The position numbers and the translations under genes were made by a program. From Leptospira paudalimensis (GTDB lineage: Bacteria > Spirochaetota > Leptospiria > Leptospirales > Leptospiraceae): a stretch of DNA of 64,000 nucleotides. The stretch spans positions 2,924,676-2,988,675 of the forward strand of contig NZ_JAMQPR010000001.1 in assembly GCF_026151345.1 (NCBI RefSeq), written 5' to 3'. The notes under the pieces are model-generated. The model saw nothing but the letters and a program-made list of their open reading frames with translations. It was not told the DNA's origin and ran no database searches. How positions within the stretch are numbered: the first letter of the stretch is position 1; each line of letters begins with the position of its first letter. Shown here piece after piece: positions 46,261 to 56,054 of the stretch.

Positions 46261-48345
46261 ATCCAATGTGTTACGATTAATGCCTAAAAATTTTGCGACT
46301 CTCGTTTTGGTGTAACGAAACTTTTTCATAGCATATTGGATCAAACGAGATTCAACTTCACTCACAACAATTTCCATTGCTCGTCCATCCAATCCATCAA
46401 GTTGCCCTGATGTCAATCTACCAGACCCTAAATCCAATGGTTCCATTCCAGAAACAGATTCAACATGATTTGTATTGGATACTTCTACAGTACTTTCAGG
46501 CAACTCTTCCATATTCGAAAGAATATCTGAAAAATCTTCTTCATTCAATATCTCGTCTTGCGCAAGTACAACAGCACGTTCAATAACGTTTTCTAATTCT
46601 CTCACATTACCAGGCCATCTGTATTTAAGTAATAGCCGGGATGCTTCTCGTGAGATTCCTTTGATTGCTTTATTATTATCTTTTGTGTACTTTTCTAAAA
46701 AGTGATTCATTAGAAGTGGAATGTCTTCAACTCGATCACGAAGTGGTGGAGTATTGATTTTCACAACATTCAATCGATAAAACAAATCTGCTCTGAATTT
46801 TTTTTCAGCAACTAACTGTTCTAATTCGGCATTTGTTGCTGCAATAATCCTTACATCTACTTTTTTTGCTTTTGTAGATCCAATGGCTTCAATCTCACGT
46901 TCCTGTAAAACACGCAGTAACTTCGATTGTAAATTTAAATCCATTTCGCCAATTTCGTCTAAGAAAATTGTACCAGTATCTGCAAGTTCAAACTTTCCTT
47001 TTTTATCAGTCACAGCTCCTGTAAAGGATCCCTTTTTGTGCCCAAACAATTCACTTTCGAGTAAATTTTCTGGTATTGCTGCACAATTGATTTTGATGAA
47101 TGGATTTTCTGAACGAGAACTATTATAATGAATCGCATTCGCTATCATTTCCTTTCCAGTTCCAGATTCTCCAGTAATGAGAACTGATGCTCTTGAATCT
47201 GCGACGAGTTGGATTTTTTCAAACATCTTCTCCATACTCGCAGCCTTACCAATGAGTGATCCAAATTTATATTTATTTTTGAGTTCTCTCTTTAATTGGA
47301 TATTCTCTCGAGAAATTTCCTTTTTGGCTTCTTCCACAAGATTTTGAATTTTTATCGATTGTGAAATGATTGATGCAACAACTTGCAAAAAATCTAAAAA
47401 CGATTTTAAATCAGTATGTTTATTTTGAACAATAAAAGCATTCACTACCCCGAGTGTAGTTTGTTCACTTAGAATTGGCGCACACAATAAACTTACGTTA
47501 TGTGGATCATGTTTAAAATGAGATAAATAACCAACTCGATTTAAAAAATCAGGATGTGAGGCAACCGATTCAATGATAATTGGTTCTCCTGACTCATATA
47601 CTTTTCCTGTGATTCCTTCACCAGGTTGGTAGGTGCCTTTTTCAATTTCTTCTGGTGATAAACCTGAAGCAGCAACAATGCGTAATAGTGCTTCTTCTTT
47701 ATTGAATAAGACAATACTACCCTTCTCCAAACGAAGTGATTTTTCCATTGTCACCATGATGGAATCAAACACTTCATTTTGGTCTAATGTAGAACTGACA
47801 ACCTTTGATATTTCGATGAGAGTTGCTTGGATTTTTGTTCGTTGTTCTAGGGAACGAATGGTTTGTAAGTTTTTAAAAATCTGACCCGCTTGGTTTGCAA
47901 GGACACTTACAATCTCCAACATATCTGGTGTAAATGCATTCAATCGATTGGAATCGAGTGAGATCACTCCAATAATATCATCTTCTACAATCATGGGAGC
48001 CACTAGTTCTGACTTAATTTCCTCTTTGACCTGAATGTAATCCGGATCTTTGGAAACATCGTTTACCAATTTTGCTTTACCAGTGGAGGCAGCCATCCCC
48101 GTAATCCCTTGGCCAATCTTCAATTTAGTTTCCCTGAGTAATTGTTGGTTCATCCCACGTGAGGTAACAGCATCAAGGACACTCTGTTTCTCATCAATGA
48201 GCATGAGAGACCCCGATTCTACCCCACAGATTTGAATGCAACGGTCCAAAATGAGTTCCAGAAGGCCATCAGGGTCCTGGGTGGAATTCATTGCCGTAGC
48301 GACTTCGTGGATGGATTGGATGGGATTGAATTTTTTCGCGCTCAT
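46228..48345 (-). CDS. Sigma-54-dependent transcriptional activator with two GAF domains
   Basis: 705 residues. Two GAF sensor domains (about 25-165 and 185-335) precede a coiled linker and an AAA+ domain (about 360-600) with Walker [14 protein letters not shown], Walker [14 protein letters not shown] and arginine-finger region [11 protein letters not shown]. The sigma-54 contact loop reads GSFTGA rather than GAFTGA. A Fis-type helix-turn-helix ends the protein ([27 protein letters not shown]). It is a NifA/FhlA-like enhancer binder whose signal, read through the GAF domains, is unknown. Confidence 0.92.
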   Translation of the reverse strand: MSAKKFNPIQSIHEVATAMNSTQDPDGLLELILDRCIQICGVESGSLMLIDEKQSVLDAVTSRGMNQQLLRETKLKIGQGITGMAASTGKAKLVNDVSKDPDYIQVKEEIKSELVAPMIVEDDIIGVISLDSNRLNAFTPDMLEIVSVLANQAGQIFKNLQTIRSLEQRTKIQATLIEISKVVSSTLDQNEVFDSIMVTMEKSLRLEKGSIVLFNKEEALLRIVAASGLSPEEIEKGTYQPGEGITGKVYESGEPIIIESVASHPDFLNRVGYLSHFKHDPHNVSLLCAPILSEQTTLGVVNAFIVQNKHTDLKSFLDFLQVVASIISQSIKIQNLVEEAKKEISRENIQLKRELKNKYKFGSLIGKAASMEKMFEKIQLVADSRASVLITGESGTGKEMIANAIHYNSSRSENPFIKINCAAIPENLLESELFGHKKGSFTGAVTDKKGKFELADTGTIFLDEIGEMDLNLQSKLLRVLQEREIEAIGSTKAKKVDVRIIAATNAELEQLVAEKKFRADLFYRLNVVKINTPPLRDRVEDIPLLMNHFLEKYTKDNNKAIKGISREASRLLLKYRWPGNVRELENVIERAVVLAQDEILNEEDFSDILSNMEELPESTVEVSNTNHVESVSGMEPLDLGSGRLTSGQLDGLDGRAMEIVVSEVESRLIQYAMKKFRYTKTRVAKFLGINRNTLDKKIKELNIEY

Positions 48346-48394
48346 AGGTTTTGCTCTTTGTTATTACGGATTGCTGGAAAGGAACACAGATTCA

Positions 48395-48514
48395 GTTTGC
48401 TTATTTTCTCATCACAATGTACGGTAAGCAAACAATTAAACGATTTTTTCAACATTTCACTTGCCTTCCTTTCGATTTCAGCAGAAAAAACAACATTTGC
48501 TTATAGATTAAGCA
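48395..48514. promoter_or_regulatory. Two dyads with TGCTTA/TAAGCA arms in a divergent promoter region
   Basis: GTTTGCTTA (48395-48403) and TAAGCAAAC (48425-48433) form a 9-bp-arm inverted repeat. At 48498-48514, TGCTTA and TAAGCA are separated by five bases. Both lie between the sigma-54 activator and the divergent phosphatase, so they could be operators controlling either gene. Confidence 0.35.
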
Positions 48515-48593
48515 CAAATCGTACCAGGTTTCTTGGATCGACACGAAATTCTTGTAGCAGACGAAAAAAGAAATCGGATACCCTGGCTCTGTG

Positions 48594-50522
48594 ATGAACG
48601 AGGAATCGGATTTTGAAAGGATCTGTCTGTTATGCGCCGAACCTCGGGTTCCCAGTGGACTCACCCAAAGAGGCCGTTTTTTTTGCCAAACATGCCAAAG
48701 GGAATGGATCTTAGAAAAAAGGAAAATCCCTCGTGTTGGTAAAAATGTTCTCAATTCAGAAGAAAAAACAGAATTCCTTTTAGAAAACCTTTCCTTGTTT
48801 AATTCCTCACTAGGTTTAGAAGACCTAATGTTTCGATTTAGTGAGCTGATTGCAGATCGATTAAAAAAAGATAAAATCGCAATATTTATCACCAACCTTG
48901 AGTTAGGTGAAATTAAATTAGCACATTATTACTCAAAACAAAAGTACTTACAAAGAGCTATCAAACGTTTTACACTAGATTATGATTTGAGTTATGGAAT
49001 CCTAGTGGAAGCGATGGCGAATCGTGAGCCATGTTTTTATAAGTTCAGTGACCAAACACATCCTTTTTATTCCTTTTATTCAAAACTTACAGGCACAAAG
49101 TCGCAATTAGTATTACCAATCTTATATGCAAATATAGCTGTTGGGATGATTACAATTGACTACGATGAAGAGGATCCAAGCGAATACATCGAAGACGAGG
49201 AAATACTTAAAATTGTAGTCGGACAATTTGCTGTATCGCTAAGGAATTCTCTTTTATTTTCCAAATCAAAAAACCAGTCAAAACATTTCAGAAGTTTGCA
49301 CACAGCAGCTCTTACTCTAAGCCAATTGTATTTAAACAATCATAATGAAATGATTCGTATGATCCTACTCACCTTGTCTGGGATTGTAGACTCTTCCATT
49401 TCCTGTTTAATTGAATACCCAATTGATAGCGCTAAGGTTAAAGTATTTAAAGTCTATCGAGATCTGGATAATTATGAATTAAAAACTCATACAGAATCCA
49501 TTGAATCAAAAGAATTAACTTCAATTTTACAAACAAAAGAAATTATGACAATAGATCCCATTAAGATTCCAATTTTAGAAACATTAGGAATCATTGGGAA
49601 AGAATCAATGATTGTTCCAGTCAAATTAGAGAATGGAACCACCTGTATTTTCATATTAGCGAAACAAGATAGTAGATTTCCAAATGAAGAGATCGAAGCC
49701 TTAAATGCATTTGTTTCCCTCGCTCGAATCACAATGGAAAATTCCAATTTGTACCAAAACCTTTCGAACAAAGAAAGATTGGAAAAAGAAATTGAAATTG
49801 CTAAAGAAATCCAAAGTAATCTTTTACCCAGAAATACTCCTGAAGCGGAAGGTTTTTCCTTTGGTGGATTTATGGTTCCTGCGCGCGGAATTGGTGGTGA
49901 TTATTACGATTTTATCCTTTCACCGAATCGAAATGAATTGTTTGTGTGTATCGGAGACGTGAGTGGAAAAGGTGTTGCTGCAGGACTTGTGATGGCGACT
50001 GTCAGAACCATATTACATTCGCTTGTGAGAGTCAAAGATTCACCTTGGGAAATCTTAAACGATATAAACAATTATCTCTATTCTAGTTATAAAGAAGCCA
50101 TTACACCTCGATTTATGAGTATGATTTTGATTCGTTGGAATTTGGTGACAGATGAAGTTGATGTGTCTGGAGCCGGGCATGGAAATTTTTACCATTACCA
50201 AGTGAATCAAAAGTCTTTACATTCTATCGAAACAGGTGGAGTCATTTTAGGAATTAGTCCCGATATTTCAAAATTCAAAAATGAATCTAAATTACAATTC
50301 CATGCGGGAGATACAATTTTACTTTTTACAGATGGGGTAACGGAAGCACTCAATGCATCGGAAAAACAATACGGCGAACCAAGTCTAGAAAAAAGTTTCC
50401 TTTCGAATATAGAATTAGAACCAAAAAAGATACTGGAGAATATCTATTTGGATCTAAAAGAATTTGTCAAAGAACAGGAACAACACGATGATATCACTAT
50501 GGTGGCTGTGAGAAAAATATGA
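48594..50522 (+). CDS. Zinc-ribbon / GAF / SpoIIE-type protein phosphatase
   Basis: 642 residues from ATG 48594 (a GTG lies directly before it). The N-terminus has CLLC and FFCQTC pairs (residues about 12-37) that look like a zinc ribbon. Two GAF-like regions follow (about 60-215 and 230-390). The SpoIIE catalytic domain has a linker IAKEIQSNLLP, then GIGGDYYDF, CIGDVSGKGVAAGLVMA, LLFTDGVTEA and DDITMVAVR with all metal-binding Asp residues. It is soluble. It probably controls an anti-sigma partner switch. The tilS start overlaps its stop (ATGA). Confidence 0.88.
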   Translation: MNEESDFERICLLCAEPRVPSGLTQRGRFFCQTCQREWILEKRKIPRVGKNVLNSEEKTEFLLENLSLFNSSLGLEDLMFRFSELIADRLKKDKIAIFITNLELGEIKLAHYYSKQKYLQRAIKRFTLDYDLSYGILVEAMANREPCFYKFSDQTHPFYSFYSKLTGTKSQLVLPILYANIAVGMITIDYDEEDPSEYIEDEEILKIVVGQFAVSLRNSLLFSKSKNQSKHFRSLHTAALTLSQLYLNNHNEMIRMILLTLSGIVDSSISCLIEYPIDSAKVKVFKVYRDLDNYELKTHTESIESKELTSILQTKEIMTIDPIKIPILETLGIIGKESMIVPVKLENGTTCIFILAKQDSRFPNEEIEALNAFVSLARITMENSNLYQNLSNKERLEKEIEIAKEIQSNLLPRNTPEAEGFSFGGFMVPARGIGGDYYDFILSPNRNELFVCIGDVSGKGVAAGLVMATVRTILHSLVRVKDSPWEILNDINNYLYSSYKEAITPRFMSMILIRWNLVTDEVDVSGAGHGNFYHYQVNQKSLHSIETGGVILGISPDISKFKNESKLQFHAGDTILLFTDGVTEALNASEKQYGEPSLEKSFLSNIELEPKKILENIYLDLKEFVKEQEQHDDITMVAVRKI

Positions 50523-51819
50523 ACCTTGAAATTCCAGTCTCCATCTCCGCTCATTTTGAATCAATGCTCAAACGAATGGGAACCAATTTACCAAATCATT
50601 GGGTTTCAAACAAAACTAGATTTTTACTTTCCTATTCTGGTGGAAAAGACTCCAGTATCCTTCTCTTATTTCTAAAATACTTAAAAGACAAATACACAAT
50701 CGAAACTCCTCATTTGTTTTATCTCTCCCATGGAATTAGAGAGATCCAAAAGGAAGAAAGTGAAATGTTAGTTTATTTAGAAAACTTTGGTTTTCCAGTT
50801 TCGTTTGTAAAAAAAAAATTCCAAATCTCGCTTTAAAACTTAAAAAAGGACTCGAAGAAACTGGTAGATTGGTCCGCTACCATGAACTGAAAAAAATCAC
50901 GAGAACAAACCATTCTGTGATTCTGACAGGCCACCACTGTAAAGATTACACCGAATCAATTTTCTTACACCTAACAAGAGGGGGTGGGAAAAAATCGTTT
51001 TATACACTTCCTCCATTTGATGGCGAACGATTTTTACCATTAGTATTCCTAGAAGACCAAGAACTAAAGGATCTTTATGAATATGTATCAAACCATTTGC
51101 GAATTTTTGAAGATGAGTCAAATTCAAATCCCATTTACAAACGAAATCGAATCCGAATGGAATTGTTACCAATACTGGAACGAGAGAAATGGAATTTTCA
51201 TAAAACATATTGGAATTTCCATGATCGAACACAACTCAACATCAATTTTGATGGCCTCACGAGTCCAAACCAAACGAAATCACCCAAAATGTTTCGAATC
51301 CCACATGAAACATGGATAAGTTTAAATTTACCTGCAAAAAAAGAACTAATCGATTTTCATTTGAAACTAATGGGAATGTATCCACTTTATAAATCTGGAT
51401 TTGAGAATTTCCATCTTCAATCGGAAGGGGAAAGAGCATTTTTAGAAAACAAAAATTGTTATTTATACAAATCAAAGTTTGGCGATCTTTTCATCATTGA
51501 TAAAAAGTCTTCCGCATTTAAAAAAGCAATTTCATACCGTGAAGGAAACCAACTTACGATTGAATGGAATCAAAACCAATTTAGAATCAAAGATCCTGAA
51601 GAAAGGTATTCACTTGGGTCATGGCATCACGGTCAGAAAATTCAAATTCGATCAGGAAACAAGGAAATTTCAGAATGTATGCGGGAGAATGGAATTCCAT
51701 TTTTCCTTAGAACTTTTATTCCCATCCTATATTTTGAAAATGAACCGATTCAAATTTTATTTTCGCTCTTCTCCAAAAACGAAAAGAATTATCCCAAACG
51801 AATCTATTTGGAAAGGTGA
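50519..51819 (+). CDS. tilS: tRNA(Ile)-lysidine synthase, reading frame broken at an A10 tract
   Basis: The first part (50519-50836) contains the PP-loop LLSYSGGKDSSILLL and the next strand region LFYLSHGIREIQKEESEML, then stops shortly after the A run. The rest continues without a stop in another frame: PNLALKLKKGLEETGRLVRYHELKK, then VILTGHHCKDYTESIFLHLTRGGG and RIFEDESNSNPIYKRNRIRMELLP, all typical of TilS. One extra A, or a -1 slip on A10, restores a 433-residue protein, the normal size. TilS makes lysidine at C34 of tRNA-Ile(CAU) and is normally essential, so the gene is probably expressed by slippage, or the sequence has a one-base error. Confidence 0.85.
50809..50818 (+). other. A10 homopolymer at the tilS frame break
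   Basis: Ten consecutive A residues after GT. The zero frame reads GTA AAA AAA AAA TTC and stops 12 codons past the GTA. The downstream frame reads ATT CCA AAT through the rest of the gene. This is a classic site for transcriptional slippage, -1 ribosomal slippage, phase variation or sequencing error. Confidence 0.85.
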
Positions 51820-51824
51820 TCTAG

Positions 51825-52466
51825 ATGCATAAATATTCCAAAGAAATTCCTTTTCCCGAAACCAAATTTTTCACTTCTATTGCCAAATTGGAAGAAAAGG
51901 AAGATTTAGACTCGGTTCAATCCATTGCATTTATGGGAAGATCCAATTCTGGAAAATCGAGTTTGCTCAATGCTTTATCAAATCATAGAGGTCTTGCAAA
52001 AGTATCAAAAACTCCTGGAAAAACAAAACTAATCAATATATTCAGAACCAAAGTTGGCTTTAATTTGATCGACTTACCAGGATTTGGTTATTCAAAAGCT
52101 TCTCATAAAGAGCATAAAGAAATGATGAATCTTTTAGAAGGATTTCTCAATTCCTGGAAACAACTTAAAATTTTATTTATACTATGTGATTCCCAAAGGG
52201 AGTTTCCAGAAGAAGAGTTGTCTACAATCGAAGTAGCAATGGAAAAAAAAATTAAACCCGTTGTGATCAGGACTAAAATTGATAAATTAAATCAAAGTGG
52301 ACAACACAAAGTACGAACTGAAATGGAAGATGCTATGAATGAGATAGGAGTTCCGTTTCGCGTATTTTATATTTCTGCAACGACAGGAAGAGGGATTGGC
52401 GAATTACGAGAATTTATCTTAGAAACACTTGGAATTCAAACAAATGTATCCAAAGTGGAACCGTAA
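51825..52466 (+). CDS. engB: Ribosome-biogenesis GTPase EngB (YsxC/YihA)
   Basis: 213 residues. The GTPase motifs are clear: G1 GRSNSGKSS, G2/switch KTPGKTKLIN, G3 DLPGFGYS, G4 TKIDK and G5 ISATTGRG. The first residues KFFTSIAKLEE fit the family's short N-terminal extension. It acts in 50S ribosome assembly. It begins 5 bases after tilS. Its 3' end overlaps the convergent gene by 31 bases. Confidence 0.95.
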   Translation: MHKYSKEIPFPETKFFTSIAKLEEKEDLDSVQSIAFMGRSNSGKSSLLNALSNHRGLAKVSKTPGKTKLINIFRTKVGFNLIDLPGFGYSKASHKEHKEMMNLLEGFLNSWKQLKILFILCDSQREFPEEELSTIEVAMEKKIKPVVIRTKIDKLNQSGQHKVRTEMEDAMNEIGVPFRVFYISATTGRGIGELREFILETLGIQTNVSKVEP

Positions 52467-53155
52467 TTTGAATCCATTTTATAATTGAGCATTCCAAAAA
52501 CATTGGAGGACATCATCTTACGAAAATCAGTTAATAATGCAAAGGTTTCTTTTAATTGTTCTTTGATTCGAAGCAAACGAACTTCTTCTTCTAATCGTTT
52601 TTTTTCAGATTCCAATTCCTTTTGACGTTCTGTGGAAGTTATATCAGAAGTTTTTTTACTTTTTTCAGATTCTAATCGAGTTTCCAAATCTTTGATTTTT
52701 GATTCTAAGTTTTTTTCATAACTTCGTTTTTGGATTTCTTTTGGATTATTTCGATCTACTTGTTCTGAAGATTTTTCTTTTGCCTTTTTCTCTTCTTCAG
52801 CTTTTTGTTGGAACAAATCTTGTATCGATTTTCCATCTGAATATGGTTGTAAACTTGGATCGTCTTCTTGTTTGGAATTTGGTTTTGTCACTGCATGTGT
52901 TTCACCACTGACAGCAACCATTCTTCCATCTCGAAGTTCATAATTGATTTTGACTTGAACGGATTGAATTTCTCTCCCTTCTCGGAAGGCTTCATTCTTA
53001 AATTCTTGGGCGTGACCTAATTCATGCGAAATGACATGTAAGGCAGACATCGTTTCAGGGGCACTTTCTAGTTGTCCATGACCGACATAGTTCACCCTTC
53101 GATCTCTTTGGAGATCTACATTCATTCGGCTGAATGTGGATTCTTCTATTCTCAT
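52436..53155 (-). CDS. SprA-related putative metalloprotease with coiled-coil tail
   Basis: 239 residues with AGG before the start. HExxH is at residues 44-48 (VISHELGHAQEF). The following INYELRDGRMVAVSGETHAV matches the DGkxYavgGEv stretch that follows the zinc site in SprA-related proteins. The middle is highly charged (QQKAEEEKKAKEKSSEQ) and the last third is a long coiled coil (SYEKNLESKIKDLETRLESEKSKK, then RQKELESEKKRLEEEVRLLRIKEQL). No signal peptide. It may be a small cytoplasmic or host-directed protease. Activity is unproven. Confidence 0.65.
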   Translation of the reverse strand: MRIEESTFSRMNVDLQRDRRVNYVGHGQLESAPETMSALHVISHELGHAQEFKNEAFREGREIQSVQVKINYELRDGRMVAVSGETHAVTKPNSKQEDDPSLQPYSDGKSIQDLFQQKAEEEKKAKEKSSEQVDRNNPKEIQKRSYEKNLESKIKDLETRLESEKSKKTSDITSTERQKELESEKKRLEEEVRLLRIKEQLKETFALLTDFRKMMSSNVFGMLNYKMDSNYGSTLDTFV

Positions 53156-53230
53156 GAAAACCTAACCACCTAATGGGTACTTCGGTCTGAATGGATAAAA
53201 GTTTAGTATGAAATTGATTTTTTGAAAAGT

Positions 53231-53260
53231 AAAAACTCTCCTAAAATTAGGAGAGTTTTT
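53231..53260 (-). terminator. Bidirectional hairpin terminator
   Basis: AAAAACTCTCCTAA and TTAGGAGAGTTTTT form a nearly perfect 30-base palindrome. On the minus strand it lies 15 bases after the lipoprotein stop and ends in a T5 run. Confidence 0.8.
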
Positions 53261-53275
53261 GATTGGATTGTGAAA

Positions 53276-53959
53276 TTATGGACCTTGTCTCACACAACGG
53301 ACATAATTCCTTTGTGTTTTTACAACAGACCTTTGGACTCCATAGGATTGTCGGTCAAATGAAATTGCAAACGCCGTTTCACCTGGTAGATCGTCTTGGT
53401 TAGACCAAGCAGTCCAATAATCTTCCTCTTGGGTGGATGGAAAAAATTGCAAAGTTGCCGCACGTCCAGGAATCACCAATCTTTGGTATTCGATTGGAGT
53501 TGGAACTCGCCAAGTTTGCCCTAAAAAGTGATTATTTTGGCATGCTGCATACAACTCACTTGTTCCTTGGATACTGATGGATGAAAATCCTTGGATCACT
53601 TGAGGATAGTTGATGGAATTACAAGCATGAGTTTTGGAATCACAAAACGCAACTTGGATTGCTCCAGCTCGACTGGAATCGTAAGGGTTGTAAATGGATC
53701 CTTGAGGAGCCCCCAAACAATCGTTAAATCCCGATCGGTATACTTGACCGTGAGAACATTTTTGCCAAACCAAATTGGAAATTGCGTCTGTCACGGTTCC
53801 ATTGCCATTATCACGCAAACTCTGGTTTGCCAAGAGGCCTGCGAAAAGTTGGTTGGTTTCTTCTGGACTTAATCCAAAGACATCGTCTACAGGTTTCATT
53901 TCGCAGTTGATGAATAAAGAAATTGCCAAAAGAGCAAAACAGTAATGAAGTTTTTTCAT
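53276..53959 (-). CDS. DUF1566 (Lcl-like) lipoprotein
   Basis: 227 residues. The signal peptide MKKLHYCFALLAISLFINC has an FINC lipobox. An upstream extension to 54037 would overlap the previous gene and is rejected. DNGNGTVTDAISNLVWQKCSHGQVY is the typical opening of the DUF1566/Lcl C-terminal domain, and WRVPTPIEYQRLV, YWTAWSNQ and NYVRCVRQG its conserved later parts. Six Cys residues may pair. Family members are surface proteins that may bind sugars or collagen-like ligands. It lies 16 bases after the outer-membrane barrel gene. Confidence 0.8.
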   Translation of the reverse strand: MKKLHYCFALLAISLFINCEMKPVDDVFGLSPEETNQLFAGLLANQSLRDNGNGTVTDAISNLVWQKCSHGQVYRSGFNDCLGAPQGSIYNPYDSSRAGAIQVAFCDSKTHACNSINYPQVIQGFSSISIQGTSELYAACQNNHFLGQTWRVPTPIEYQRLVIPGRAATLQFFPSTQEEDYWTAWSNQDDLPGETAFAISFDRQSYGVQRSVVKTQRNYVRCVRQGP

Positions 53960-53975
53960 AATCTTAAAGTGCTCC

Positions 53976-55463
53976 CTAAAATATGTGATTAAAGTTAATA
54001 AAGGTCTGTCTATCTTCATTTGAAATCGCATGATCAATGTAGATAACGGTTGCTTGGTTCCAAGGAATTCTTAGACCAATACCTCTTGAGTGTTTGTAGT
54101 TCTTTAAGTTAGCATCGGATGTTCGATCCCAAACTCGCCCTACGTCATAAAACGGAACCAATTGGAAATCAAAGTGTTGCCCACCAAATTCAGCTTCCGC
54201 AAATTTCCATCTGATCTCGAAGTTTGCATACGCCATTGTTTGGCCAACAAAACGATCTTGTTTGTAACCACGAATGGTTGTTCTACCACCAAGACCTGAT
54301 TGGTTCACTTCCGTTCCCCACATATTACGGTATTCGTAAAATGGTGCGTCACCGTTTGTTTGGATCATCGCACCGCGTGCAGCTAATACAAATTTTTCTA
54401 GAAGTTCTGGGGGTTTATTCGTAAACCAAGTAACTGGACTTAGGAATACACGACCGGAAACTAAGTTTTTATTAAACTCGTAATTTGATCCAATCGCTTT
54501 TGTGGATCGTTCGTGAGTGTATTCTAAAAACAAACCTCTGTTTGGATCTGGTTCAAAATCCCGTGTATCATAAACAATACCAGCTCGGATGGTATTGACA
54601 AAACCACCGTTGATCCCGCGAATTTTACCATCTTTGTCATCACGAGTTAGTTTTGTTTCCCCTTGTGGAGTTGTGATGGTTCGATCAATGTCTAAGAGTC
54701 CAAGGATTCCATCAGCAGGTCCAAGGTATGCATTGTTATTTGTTCCATCATACCTACGTATGATTTGTTTTGATAAACGTACGCCTGTTACTGTTCTGAG
54801 TGTTCCGCCAAAGAACGAGTATTCTCCTGAAGTACTAAAGTTAGGATTCTCAATGTCATAACGGTTGTATTTATTATCACTGACAATTGGAGATTCACCA
54901 ACTCCCGCATCACCTGGTCTTCTATAACTTAGATTATCTTCGTAATCGGCAAAAGGTGCATTCCTACGGATCCTTCCATTTGGATCGTTTCTTTCTAAAT
55001 ATGAAAGTGGTTGGAGTGTACTTTGTCCAATTCCAAAATAAAGTGAGTTGGGGTTCCGATCATACACTAAATCTGCACGTAATCGCCATTTGGTGTCAAA
55101 GATAAACGGTGCATCCAAACTTAACTGGTGGTAAGGTGCATTTTTGGTAGTATTAAAATACTGAGCAAAAATCCTCACACGGTAAGGTGTATATTCAAAC
55201 ATAGGGGAAGTTCGACTTCCGTTGTAAAAATACAAAACACGAGCACCGTATCCAATCCCTACGTTCGGATCGGAGTTGATGAGAGGGAGACCAGTGAAGT
55301 ACCCCCCCTCTTTTTTATTCTTAAAATCACGCTCGCTCAATCTCTTCTTTTCAGAGATTTCGAACGGAAGGTCGGTTCGTGGTGCTCTCTCCTGTGCAAA
55401 AACACTCGATACCATGGAAAAAAATAACAGAAGTATAAAACTTCTCAAAATAGAATTGTACAT
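53976..55463 (-). CDS. Omp85/BamA-TamA-type outer-membrane barrel protein without POTRA domains
   Basis: 495 residues. A signal peptide (ILRSFILLLFFSMVSSVFAQ) is followed quickly by a beta-barrel. GYFTGLPLINSDPNVGIGYGARVLYFYNG begins the barrel, and GLGGRTTIRGYKQDRFVGQTMAYANFEIRW matches the RG(Y/F) motif of the Omp85 C-terminal (surface antigen) domain. LVPFYDVGRVWD and RGIGLRIPWNQATVIYIDHAIS are the last strands. POTRA repeats are absent. A role in envelope assembly or as a patatin-like secretion partner cannot be decided from sequence. Confidence 0.8.
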   Translation of the reverse strand: MYNSILRSFILLLFFSMVSSVFAQERAPRTDLPFEISEKKRLSERDFKNKKEGGYFTGLPLINSDPNVGIGYGARVLYFYNGSRTSPMFEYTPYRVRIFAQYFNTTKNAPYHQLSLDAPFIFDTKWRLRADLVYDRNPNSLYFGIGQSTLQPLSYLERNDPNGRIRRNAPFADYEDNLSYRRPGDAGVGESPIVSDNKYNRYDIENPNFSTSGEYSFFGGTLRTVTGVRLSKQIIRRYDGTNNNAYLGPADGILGLLDIDRTITTPQGETKLTRDDKDGKIRGINGGFVNTIRAGIVYDTRDFEPDPNRGLFLEYTHERSTKAIGSNYEFNKNLVSGRVFLSPVTWFTNKPPELLEKFVLAARGAMIQTNGDAPFYEYRNMWGTEVNQSGLGGRTTIRGYKQDRFVGQTMAYANFEIRWKFAEAEFGGQHFDFQLVPFYDVGRVWDRTSDANLKNYKHSRGIGLRIPWNQATVIYIDHAISNEDRQTFINFNHIF

Positions 55464-55535
55464 TCTCTACCTATTCGCCAAAGAAACTGCCTTATGGTGG
55501 GAAATTTGCAAAATATGTCAAATAGATTCGAAAAT

Positions 55536-56045
55536 TTATGTTTTTTCCACTTCGATTCTGTGTAAAATTAGTAATACCTCGTCCTGTTGGACAAGTTCCC
55601 CTTGTTGTTTCCGGATTTCTTCTACACGGCATGGGTAAGGTGCTTTGATGGCATTTTCCATTTTCATGGCTTCCAAAATTAACAATGTTTCCCCTAAACC
55701 GTGTTCGCTTCCAACTGTAGTAGAGATTTGCACTACTTTTCCCGGCATCGGGCTTTTGATCTCAGGGGTAGTTTGGCCAGACACTTCATAGGAACGTTCT
55801 GCTAATTTTGCGTTCCAAGATTCCCCTTTCCAATGGAAAAATATTTCATTCCGAATCTTGAGAAATTTAAGTAAGGAACCATCCTTCATCTGGACAGTGA
55901 CCAAATTTTGTTCTTTTGGTTTCAAACTTTCTATCAGTGAATCAGTTTCAATGGTATAGGTTTGGTTTTCCAAACGTACATGAATGCGATTGCCACTCAC
56001 ATGTACGGATGTTGGTTTCGATTTTGTTTCAAATAAAAAGTCCAT
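55536..56045 (-). CDS. Biotin carboxyl carrier protein of an acyl-CoA carboxylase
   Basis: 169 residues. The biotinyl domain is at the C-terminus: IKSPMPGKVVQIS and then the biotin attachment site LEAMKMENAIKAP. The N-terminal part is a short beta-rich linker (VHVSGNRIHVRLENQTYTIETD) like the domain preceding the carrier in propionyl- or methylcrotonyl-CoA carboxylases. It starts 9 bases after the biotin carboxylase gene. It delivers carboxybiotin to a carboxyltransferase subunit that is not encoded nearby. Confidence 0.9.
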   Translation of the reverse strand: MDFLFETKSKPTSVHVSGNRIHVRLENQTYTIETDSLIESLKPKEQNLVTVQMKDGSLLKFLKIRNEIFFHWKGESWNAKLAERSYEVSGQTTPEIKSPMPGKVVQISTTVGSEHGLGETLLILEAMKMENAIKAPYPCRVEEIRKQQGELVQQDEVLLILHRIEVEKT

Positions 56046-56054
56046 TCTGTACCT

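Noticed and set aside
46228..48345. GSFTGA instead of GAFTGA in the sigma-54 activator as a sign of lost sigma-54 contact
   Set aside because: The Phe and Thr that contact sigma-54 are kept and the Ala-to-Ser change occurs in working activators, so the protein is taken as functional.
53960..54037. N-terminal extension of the DUF1566 lipoprotein
   Set aside because: It would place 26 residues ahead of a clear lipoprotein signal peptide and overlap the upstream barrel gene.
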